Shown piece after piece: positions 57,501-64,000 of a DNA stretch of 64,000 bases; position 1 is the first letter of the stretch; every line of letters starts with the position of its first letter. Both the position numbers and the translations under genes were made by a program. The notes below the pieces were generated by a model. The model made no database searches. It was given only the letters and a program-made list of their open reading frames with translations, and was not told where the DNA came from. Origin of the DNA: Parapedobacter tibetensis (GTDB taxonomy: Bacteria > Bacteroidota > Bacteroidia > Sphingobacteriales > Sphingobacteriaceae); the NCBI RefSeq assembly GCF_024704835.1, contig NZ_JAMXBE010000009.1:50257-114256 (forward strand). The letters run 5' to 3'.

Positions 57501-57882
57501 CCGAACCCGACCAGCCCGGGCTGTTTACCATATAAAACTCCAGCCCAAGGGTGTCACAGACCCGAATCGCATACTGAACATGTTCATGCCAGTTATCGCT
57601 CCCATAGCGAACAGGGCCTTTCGGCAAATACATATGCGTGTCAAAAAGCTGTACGCCACCTATCCCCACACGTTTCATGTCGTACAGGTCTTTTCTAATA
57701 CCCGCTTTCGTGACATTTCCATTTATCCAGTGCCACCAGGTCAATGGCTTATTCAGTCCGCTTGGGTTCTTAAACGACTCCGAGTCCATTCCTTTCCCCT
57801 GCTGTGCATAACCGAGAAAAGCCGTGGAGCATAGTCCACAAACCAACAACACCCAACAGCACATTTTCATATCGATACGCAT
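54580..57882 (-). CDS. GH106-like glycoside hydrolase (alpha-L-rhamnosidase family)
   Basis: This 1100-residue protein has a signal peptide (about 1-26, ending GYAQ). The N-terminal barrel begins with the family pattern PLTWWHWINGNVTKAGI, DLYDMKRVGIGGVQLFD and EFYMVNSPGWSGSGGPW. Later features are FKGIVFDSFEGGYQNWT, KPIVGAEAFTSKPEFG and a C-terminal beta-sandwich (DRFLLDIGAYYDIAKVDINGITVGIVWDG by parts). Characterised GH106 enzymes remove alpha-linked rhamnose, for example from rhamnogalacturonans. Its start is 3 bases after the susD stop. A second ATG at 57870 would also keep the signal peptide. The rhamnose link is by family only. Confidence 0.85.
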   Translation of the reverse strand: MRIDMKMCCWVLLVCGLCSTAFLGYAQQGKGMDSESFKNPSGLNKPLTWWHWINGNVTKAGIRKDLYDMKRVGIGGVQLFDTHMYLPKGPVRYGSDNWHEHVQYAIRVCDTLGLEFYMVNSPGWSGSGGPWVPVDRSMKMLVYSETAVKANTGTEVKLPQPYRQHGFYEDVAVLAIQEGSNHNQQYRPSTIKSVGSTENLDVLSDHDLSTYWATSNPSDTLEAVFGEPVSINRVRVDLAFPSGESNFRGSIDLSEDGKQFTSVATFGFSNHRDTVGSFVIPFETVAARVVRINLKGAKSSTGHVKEIEFRHLQSPEQWYQKTAATKYPLNGELSSSGKSERFSGVDHVLDVTRFFDRKRGVLSWAPPEGRWTVLRFGYTTTGKKIHPAQDEGTGYEVDKLDPDAVRFQFEKSQGRIIREAGGLVGKTFKGIVFDSFEGGYQNWTDKLPEMFEAKKGYSLIPYLPLFAGRIIGSVDLSEAVLWDFRQCITELIAENFQGTMYALAKEKGLSVYAESQGGPISPAWGNRYTDVPMNEFWTDGIERRIPLIRQAASVAHLLGKPIVGAEAFTSKPEFGKWQNVPSNLKRIGDVAFAAGINRFIFHTYTHQPYEVYPGFTMGRYGTHFGRTNTWWPYARPWMDYIGRSQYLLQQGQRHADICVLYPEDAIYEQPSGIPAIPSGYTFDICYPHQLKDFRARNGELTFPSGANYQVLVLAPYPTMHVQTLQRLADLIEKGATIIGSPPLQPAGRDGVLSQHEQFTRLVSQLWGGLDGKVKRSKSVGQGTVYWDTAVSEILEIKGLSPDVQSGGIDSMMFAHRRSAADDIYFVVNRANQSVIENVDFRVSGKRPEIWDPQTGTYHDAPVFDTVGNRTSIPLRLAPGTSRFVVFRKPLPDDWLQTAGLGHTLPMTTVLKNDWKLSLVDEKQVIGLDSLRLWNTFNEEEIKYYSGAGIYSTTFSLRSSPRQDDRFLLDIGAYYDIAKVDINGITVGIVWDGSGQIELTNYVKKGLNDLQITVINRWVNRLIGDEQHPTSLRYDQSKNIFSTGRLLELPDWLSTPAQRTKTKRKTFTTWKHYQADSPLVPSGLAGPVRLLRYKTAANDTQ

Positions 57883-57885
57883 CGA

Positions 57886-59481
57886 CTAATACCCCGGATT
57901 ATTGCTTTCTATAGCCAAGTTAGCTTGCATTTCTTCTTCAGGAATGGGCCATAAATACCCTTTAGCCGTGTCGAAGCTGCGATCCCGGACAGTATATAAC
58001 TCATAAACAGCTTGGCTTTCGTCGGTACCGAGAAGTTCGGGACGATAGCCTATGGCATCCGCAAAGGCTTCCTGTCCAATCTCCCATCTACGGATATCAC
58101 TCAAGCGGGTTCCTTCAAAAGCAAACTCCACCCGGCGTTCATGGCGGATGATGTCCCGCAGCTCCGACTGGCCAACATCCGTTCCTTCCGCATCTTCAAT
58201 TTTGGGCATTTCTACGCCAGGTCGTTGCCTCACCATATTGACCAAACTCATGATCTCCGCCTTATCGACACTCCAATTGCTCGACTCAAGAAGGGCCTCC
58301 GCACGCATGAGCAGCACGTCTGCATACCGGAGCAATAGGATGTTATTGCCCGAGATACTATTCACGCTCCCATCGGAATAATCCACCCATTTCCGAATCC
58401 GCAAACCAGAAAAATTGGCCGATTTCTTTTGGGTAGGATAGTAGTATTTTACAGCACCTGCAATGGAATGGCCATCCATCGAATAGGGCAAAACAAACGT
58501 GTACGCCAAACGCGGATCTCGGTCAAACCAAGGGTGAGTGGCATCATATCCGGATGATGGGTCAGCTATGGATTTTCCATTGGTCATGTAATATTCTCCT
58601 TCCAGATTGTGAAGCCCCATATAAGAACTCCAGCTGCTAAAAAACGTTTTCCATTGGTGAGACATGCCTTTACTGACTTGATTCTGCATATACTGGATGT
58701 CAAAAATAACTTCCTTATTGTTCTCCGCACCTTCTCCGCTAAACATGGTATAAAAATCCGGATGTAACTCATAATGATTCAGATTCACCACCTCCTGACA
58801 AGCCGCTGCCGCTTCCTCCCATCGCTCGCTGTACAACAATATCTTGGCTTTCAGCGCCAGTGCCGCTCCTTTGGTAGCACGTCCAATATCGCTACCGCTG
58901 TATGTTCCGGGGTCGGGAAGAGAAGCGGTGGCCAATGTTAAATCCGCTAAGATTTCATCAATGATGATGTTCCTGTCAATTCGAGGTGAATCCTTTTTTT
59001 CCAACCCTTCCGGTTCCACACGATAGGGGACATCACCATAAAAATCAATGAGATCTGCGTAAAAATAGGCGCGTAGAAAAAGTGCTTCGCCCAAGTACCG
59101 CTGACGTTTCGTTTCTTCTATGGATACTTCAGGCGCGTATTTCAATACGGTATTGGCCCGCAGTATGCCCGCATAGTTCTGTTCCCACTTCCGCAATGTA
59201 GGCGTCGACACCGGAGTATGCGTTTGATCCCAAAAATCAATTTCTCCTGATGAAGACAAGGTAACCAGTCCATTATCCGCGATAAAATCGAGACTGATAG
59301 GGCTTCGCTTATCCTTCATCAACGCTTGATAAGCGCCGTTTAAAGCCAGAATGATATCATTTTCGGTTGAAAAATTATCTGGACTTACAAAGTCCATTGG
59401 TTCCGTCTCCAGAAAATCGGTACACCCGCCAAAGGGCAACAATCCAATGAGTAAGGCTATAATTAGTGTCTTGCTTTTCAT
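57886..59481 (-). CDS. SusD/RagB-family glycan-binding lipoprotein
   Basis: This 531-residue lipoprotein has a signal ending LLPFGGC (C20), then TDFLETEPMDFVSPDNF. Other features are ALFLRAYFYADLIDFYGDVP, KGAALALKAKILLYS, ILLLRYADVLLMRAEALLES, IIRHERRVEFAFEGTRLSDIRRWE and the full tail WPIPEEEMQANLAIESNNPGY. It pairs with the susC gene whose stop is 20 bases upstream and is followed after 3 bases by the GH106-like gene. It is a close relative of the SusD at 43333-44958. Confidence 0.95.
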   Translation of the reverse strand: MKSKTLIIALLIGLLPFGGCTDFLETEPMDFVSPDNFSTENDIILALNGAYQALMKDKRSPISLDFIADNGLVTLSSSGEIDFWDQTHTPVSTPTLRKWEQNYAGILRANTVLKYAPEVSIEETKRQRYLGEALFLRAYFYADLIDFYGDVPYRVEPEGLEKKDSPRIDRNIIIDEILADLTLATASLPDPGTYSGSDIGRATKGAALALKAKILLYSERWEEAAAACQEVVNLNHYELHPDFYTMFSGEGAENNKEVIFDIQYMQNQVSKGMSHQWKTFFSSWSSYMGLHNLEGEYYMTNGKSIADPSSGYDATHPWFDRDPRLAYTFVLPYSMDGHSIAGAVKYYYPTQKKSANFSGLRIRKWVDYSDGSVNSISGNNILLLRYADVLLMRAEALLESSNWSVDKAEIMSLVNMVRQRPGVEMPKIEDAEGTDVGQSELRDIIRHERRVEFAFEGTRLSDIRRWEIGQEAFADAIGYRPELLGTDESQAVYELYTVRDRSFDTAKGYLWPIPEEEMQANLAIESNNPGY

Positions 59482-59501
59482 TTCTTTATAATTAAGCGGG
59501 T

Positions 59502-62500
59502 TTATAAACCAATGTTTAATCCAAATGCTGTCGTCCGTATTTGCGGATGGAAATCAGAAGTAATCCGGTTAAAGCCCTTTTCTGGGTCGAAGCCCTTACT
59601 CAAACTCGTAACGGTGAATACGTTTTCCACACTGACGAATACTTTCAATGACTTCACCATTAATCGATGTAATACAGCCGGCGAAAATGAGTACCCCAGT
59701 GTAATGTTTTTAAGTCTCAAATAGGAAGCATTCTGCAGGTAGTAAGACGAGATTAGATTAGCCCGGGTACGATCATCGTAAAGCCGCTGCCAGGTTGTAC
59801 TGGGGTTTCCGGGCGTCCATCGGTTTTCATACATCTCCTTCGAGATACTGCCCGTTCCGTTCCAAAACGGCGTAGCCATTGCGCCCATAATGTAAGCATC
59901 AGCCCCTAAAACACCCTGTGTAAGTATATTAAGTTCAAAGTTCTTATACCGGCCGTTTAGGTTTAACGAATAAATATAATCCGGCAACGGCTTACCAATT
60001 ATCTGCCTATCGGCGTCATTGATTATACCATCATCGTTGAGATCCCTAAACTTAATATCCCCCGGCATTGGATTTTGCATAATACCTGACGGATCGGCGT
60101 AGTTTTCCCTTAATACAAACTCTCGATCGTAAAAATCAACATTGGGATCGCTATTGTTTTGCCAATTAAAGTCGTCGATCTGATAGATTCCATCGGCGAC
60201 CATTCCAAAGTAGGAGCCAAATGACTCTCCAACAACCGACCGAATGACTCCTGCTGGAGGCGAATAGCCTGAAACCGCACTATGGAAAATGTAAGGTAAT
60301 GGACCGATATCAATCACTCGGTTTTTCTGATAGGACACGTTTCCATTGATACTGTATTGAAATTCTTTTGCTGGGTTGCTGTTGTACTCCAAACTGAGCT
60401 CAAAGCCTTTGTTCGACATAGTCCCGACATTTTGATACGGTGTTCCAGAGACCCCCAAGGATCCGGGAATCGTAATACGCGCCAAGATATCCGTAGTTTC
60501 CTTATCGAAGTAATTGACATTGATATTCAATCGTTTTAAGATCGACACGTCGAGCCCGATGTTGAGCTGCTCAGTCGTCTCCCAAGTGGTATTGCGATTG
60601 GCCAGCAAAGAGATGGCCGTTCCAGGCACAATGGTACCCCCGAAATTATAATCCAGACCCGCCGACAATACATCCGAAGCTGCATAATTGGTACCAATCC
60701 CCGAATTCCCCAATAGCCCCCATGACCCTCTTAACTTCAATAAGTCCAGCCAGTTGACCGACCCAAAGAACGGTTCTTTCGAAAGTACCCATCCAGCCGA
60801 TACAGATGGAAAAGTACCCCAGCGTTTATCTTTCATAAATCTGGAAGAACCGTCGCGGCGGATGTTGGCTTCCAATAAATACCTTTCGTCGTAATTGTAA
60901 TTAACGCGGCCAAAGAAAGATAACGATGTTCTTGTCGCATTCCCGATGTTCACTGGCGCAATGGAAGCTGGATCCGCAAGGGAAAGAATGGGCAAGTTAG
61001 CGGACAGATCGGTTCCTTGTGCGCCGAATCCACCAGTCTTAAACTCGATGGCTTCGTATCCGGCCAGTACCGACAAATGATGTAGGTCATCAAAAGTCGG
61101 ATCAAACCTCAGCGTAGAATTGAATGTTCTTTGTGTCGAATAGCTCCGTTGTAAATTAATGGACGAAGGTCTGAATACACCATCCTCATCGAGCACACTT
61201 CCAGCAGTATATTGGTTCGGCGAAAAGCGCGTAAAATCCGCTGAATTATTTTGGTTGGCATACAGCGTATTCCACGTTAAGGATTTAACGGGCTTCAATT
61301 CCAAACCAAATTGATATTTCAGATTACTATTATTTCGAAACGTTCCCCCGCCATTTACGTAAGAACTGTAATCAAGAGCAGGATAAGAATACAGTCCACT
61401 GGAAGACTTAAAATAAGCCGTTGAACGGGCTGAACCAACGGTCCGCAAAACATTCGCAGTCGAGCCGACCAGTTCATTCATCTTACGATCATAGCCGAGT
61501 AGACGCCCACTGACTTTTAATTTTCCGTTCAAAAAAAACGTATTTACGTTGGCCATGTAGCTAACCTTACTTTGATCCGTCCCAACCAAGATCCCATCCT
61601 GATCCAAGTAACCTCCAGAAACCGAAAAATTATAGCTACCCGCCTGCCCTCCTCTAGCACTGAGGTAATGATTTTGTGTTACCGCATTGGAGAAATACTC
61701 GTCATATAGGTTCACTCCCTGATACTCCGGCAATATCCCTTCTTCAAATAGCTGAATATCCTCCTCCGTATAACCTTCCGGTAGCCCCGAATTCAGCCGC
61801 CCCTCGTTATAACCCCGGGCAAACTCGGTAGAACTCGCTGCTTCCGGAATACGTGTGGGTTCTTGCATAGACACGGTGCCCACATAATTAACATCCAGAC
61901 CACTCTTTCCCTCCTTCGTTGTAACGATCAGCACACCACCCGCAGCACGGTTACCATAAATGGAAGCTGCCGAAGCATCTTTCAAGACCGAAATAGATGC
62001 GATGTCATTAGGGTTCACATCCCGCAAAGTCGATTCGACCCCATCGATAATGACCAACGGATCATTATTGTTATCAATGGAAGAAATGCCACGGATTCTG
62101 ATCTCTGCATTATCTCTCCCAGGCTGTCCGGAAATCTGCGTAATCAAAACCCCTGAGGACTTTCCTTGCAGTATCTGGCTCGCATCAGTCAGCACCCGGT
62201 CTTGTACATCTTCCAGATTTACATTATCAACGGCTCCAGTCAGGTTAATTTTTTTCTGGGTGGAATACCCCACAACTACTACTTCGTCCAAATCGTTAAT
62301 TGAACTAGTCATTGAAACGTTGACGATTGAATCGTTGTTAATTGCCCGTTCAATGGGTTCAAACCCAACAGTGGTAAATACTAATACGGTTCCACCTTCT
62401 GGAACAACGATACGGTAAGCTCCTGTTTCGTCGGTTATCGCAACGGCAGATGTACCCTTTACGGTAACAGTCACGCCCGCTAGGGGAGTTCCGGTCTGAT

Positions 62501-62696
62501 CTGTTATGTGCCCCCCGATTTGCTTCGTTTGAGCCATATTGACCGACGGAGGTTCCGCTGAATACGGCGTCCCTTTGGCAAGGTACTGCACATTCACCAA
62601 TAAGACGACAATCGGCACACATTTAAAAACCAGCGCCCCCAAAGCAGAAGGATAGCTTACTAACATCCGTCTAAAAACGGTTCCATAATTCTTCAT
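59502..62696 (-). CDS. SusC/RagA-family TonB-linked outer-membrane transporter
   Basis: This 1064-residue transporter has a long N-terminal signal region (hydrophobic core around residues 17-38), the regulatory-like domain (IGGHITDQTGTPLAGVTVTVKGTSA), a TonB box (LDEVVVVGYSTQKKINLTGAV), a plug (ILQGKSSGVLITQISGQPG, RIRGISSIDNNNDPLVIIDG, SISVLKDASAASIYGNRAAGGV) and a barrel ending LNIGL. It is a paralogue of the SusC at 44963-48043. It starts 53 bases after the GH31 gene and 20 bases ahead of its susD. Confidence 0.94.
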   Translation of the reverse strand: MKNYGTVFRRMLVSYPSALGALVFKCVPIVVLLVNVQYLAKGTPYSAEPPSVNMAQTKQIGGHITDQTGTPLAGVTVTVKGTSAVAITDETGAYRIVVPEGGTVLVFTTVGFEPIERAINNDSIVNVSMTSSINDLDEVVVVGYSTQKKINLTGAVDNVNLEDVQDRVLTDASQILQGKSSGVLITQISGQPGRDNAEIRIRGISSIDNNNDPLVIIDGVESTLRDVNPNDIASISVLKDASAASIYGNRAAGGVLIVTTKEGKSGLDVNYVGTVSMQEPTRIPEAASSTEFARGYNEGRLNSGLPEGYTEEDIQLFEEGILPEYQGVNLYDEYFSNAVTQNHYLSARGGQAGSYNFSVSGGYLDQDGILVGTDQSKVSYMANVNTFFLNGKLKVSGRLLGYDRKMNELVGSTANVLRTVGSARSTAYFKSSSGLYSYPALDYSSYVNGGGTFRNNSNLKYQFGLELKPVKSLTWNTLYANQNNSADFTRFSPNQYTAGSVLDEDGVFRPSSINLQRSYSTQRTFNSTLRFDPTFDDLHHLSVLAGYEAIEFKTGGFGAQGTDLSANLPILSLADPASIAPVNIGNATRTSLSFFGRVNYNYDERYLLEANIRRDGSSRFMKDKRWGTFPSVSAGWVLSKEPFFGSVNWLDLLKLRGSWGLLGNSGIGTNYAASDVLSAGLDYNFGGTIVPGTAISLLANRNTTWETTEQLNIGLDVSILKRLNINVNYFDKETTDILARITIPGSLGVSGTPYQNVGTMSNKGFELSLEYNSNPAKEFQYSINGNVSYQKNRVIDIGPLPYIFHSAVSGYSPPAGVIRSVVGESFGSYFGMVADGIYQIDDFNWQNNSDPNVDFYDREFVLRENYADPSGIMQNPMPGDIKFRDLNDDGIINDADRQIIGKPLPDYIYSLNLNGRYKNFELNILTQGVLGADAYIMGAMATPFWNGTGSISKEMYENRWTPGNPSTTWQRLYDDRTRANLISSYYLQNASYLRLKNITLGYSFSPAVLHRLMVKSLKVFVSVENVFTVTSLSKGFDPEKGFNRITSDFHPQIRTTAFGLNIGL

Positions 62697-62749
62697 AATT
62701 TGTTTTGGTTAAATTGATCTACTATTCACTGATTCGTTGACAAAACGTT

Positions 62750-64000
62750 TCACTCTATCGCATAGTGATGTCCCGCTTCCAATTCAAATTGAAAAGCGTG
62801 CCGTTCCCGTTCCGTTTCCACCCTTTTTCCGGTGGTCAAATTCGTCACAATAGGTTCTTTTGATGACGTATTTCGGATGTCAACGAGCGATTGGCTTTGC
62901 CCGTCTTTATGCCTGAAAACAACGCTTCCGGCAAAACCTACATCATATATCCGGGCGTATAACCTACCTTCCGTTTGTTCAACCACAAATCCATTGCCTC
63001 CAACGAACAGCGGAGTCTTATCAACAGGGATATTAAAATCTTCGAGCATCATTGGCCCTTGATATTTTTCGCCGCTGTCGTAGTCGATCCAAGTACCCTG
63101 CGGGAGGTAAACATCTCGTTGATTGGTCGTATCATAGTCGTTTCCATACAAGGGATACGCCATCAACGATTCTCCGATCATCCATTGATACCCCCTTTGG
63201 TTATTGTTCTCGCGATGATAGGTTAACGTATCTTGCTCAAAGGCAAGGGGCAGCGGGGTCAGTGGGTATGGAAAACCCGTTTCATAGGCCTTCAACGCCG
63301 CATCGAAGATGTAAGGCTGCAATGCGTGGTGGCGTTTGGCTGCATCCAGACATACATCAGCTACCTGCTTGTCGCCCAGTTGCCATACGCCGAAACCAAA
63401 TGACATCGATGGGTTTAGCGAAGCGTATCGCACATTTCTCATCAGGTAAATCCGCAGCTTGTCACGATCAATTTTCCCGAAACGATCTCCTGCCAATCCG
63501 GTACCGCCTACGATATCCGGATACGTATATGGAAATCCACTATACGAAAACGCCAAGCCATTTACTGGGCCGCGATCCTGATTTTGATTAAAGTTGAAAT
63601 CGTCATACCGGTGTATATCCATGGGAGAGCCCAAGTATCCGTTCCGCCCCATCACATAAACACCTTTATCCATCAATCCACGGTTTACGGCATCGAGCTT
63701 GTCATCATCGAAATCGCCTATTTCGTAACCAAACAAATCTTCCTTGAAGCCATCTACCCCATAAGCCAACCATTTCTCGCACAATGTCAAATACCACGCC
63801 ACAGCCCTCGGATTATTGCTGTCCAGAAGATAGCAATCTGACTTGGGGAAGTTCACCTTAAATAACCGCGGTTTACCGTCTTTTTGGATGAAATATTCCT
63901 TCTCTAATCCTTCGTCTGTATATAATCCATTGGGTATAAATGCGATGCGCAACCCCAGAATCACTTTCAATCCGAGCTGTTTATAGTAGGTTATAAATCC
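62750..64000 (-). CDS. GH31-family glycosidase, N-terminal part outside the window
   Basis: The frame is open to the end of the window (GFITYYKQLGLKVILG upstream of the first ATG at 63970), so this is the C-terminal 416 residues of a longer protein. GH31 features: GVDGFKEDLFGYE with the nucleophile aspartate, YSGFPYTYPDIVGGTGLAGD, LMRNVRYASLNPSMSFGFG, GESLMAYPLYG and YLPQGTWIDYDSGEKYQGP. GH31 enzymes hydrolyse alpha-glucosides, alpha-xylosides or alpha-galactosides; the missing half prevents a choice. It is upstream of susC in the third operon. Confidence 0.9.
   Translation of the reverse strand, partial: GFITYYKQLGLKVILGLRIAFIPNGLYTDEGLEKEYFIQKDGKPRLFKVNFPKSDCYLLDSNNPRAVAWYLTLCEKWLAYGVDGFKEDLFGYEIGDFDDDKLDAVNRGLMDKGVYVMGRNGYLGSPMDIHRYDDFNFNQNQDRGPVNGLAFSYSGFPYTYPDIVGGTGLAGDRFGKIDRDKLRIYLMRNVRYASLNPSMSFGFGVWQLGDKQVADVCLDAAKRHHALQPYIFDAALKAYETGFPYPLTPLPLAFEQDTLTYHRENNNQRGYQWMIGESLMAYPLYGNDYDTTNQRDVYLPQGTWIDYDSGEKYQGPMMLEDFNIPVDKTPLFVGGNGFVVEQTEGRLYARIYDVGFAGSVVFRHKDGQSQSLVDIRNTSSKEPIVTNLTTGKRVETERERHAFQFELEAGHHYAIE

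Overview
The window looks like chromosome from a member of the Bacteroidota, most likely Sphingobacteriaceae (Parapedobacter- or Sphingobacterium-like). This rests on four SusC/SusD outer-membrane pairs, promoters of the TTTG / TAnnTTTG type, a Bacteroidota-style prfB frameshift gene and intermediate GC; the genus is a guess. No rRNA, tRNA, CRISPR array, insertion sequence or integrase was seen.

Layout. (1) 1-3.3 kb: the tail of a + strand gene, a strong bidirectional terminator, then a siderophore-type TonB receptor with a DUF4198 partner behind a Fur-like promoter. (2) 3.5-9.8 kb: a small susC-susD operon ending in a Tat-exported Gfo/Idh/MocA oxidoreductase. (3) 10.2-19.5 kb: ordinary core genes: FAH-family hydrolase, M23 peptidase, Bcp peroxiredoxin, 4'-phosphopantetheinyl transferase, dCTP deaminase, release factor 2 (programmed +1 frameshift, both halves located here) and glucose-6-phosphate isomerase. 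(4) 19.5-39.4 kb: a long - strand carbohydrate operon: susC-susD, a putative covalent-FMN protein, an exported FAD oxidoreductase, a GH9-like enzyme, a collapsed susC/susD relic, a giant GH97 + six-hairpin fusion, a BNR propeller lipoprotein, a second FAD oxidoreductase and a sodium:solute symporter. (5) 39.7-50.4 kb: a second - strand operon: GH16 lipoprotein, susC-susD, a gene relic, a GH2 enzyme and a broken sulfatase. (6) 50.7-51.7 kb: a divergent GntR-type regulator. (7) 51.7-64 kb: a third - strand operon: GH31 (runs off the window), susC-susD, a GH106-like enzyme and a stand-alone six-hairpin protein.

How it fits together. Operons 4 and 5 start from near-identical promoter/operator modules (39451-39603 and 50486-50640) built from NTGGT pentamers and a TGGT-N6-ACCA palindrome. 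One copy overlaps the promoter of the GntR gene, so a single regulator probably controls both operons and itself. SusC/SusD pairs would import glycans cut by surface and periplasmic GH16, GH9, GH2, GH97, GH31 and GH106 enzymes; GH106 hints at rhamnose-containing substrates.

Most interesting: the duplicated operator module; a redox module (exported FAD oxidoreductase next to a protein with a flavinylation-like DAVTGAT motif) inside a glycan operon; and three hollowed-out genes that kept their two ends but lost their middles (29329-29675, 39690-40518, 43144-43336), indicating locus merging and decay.
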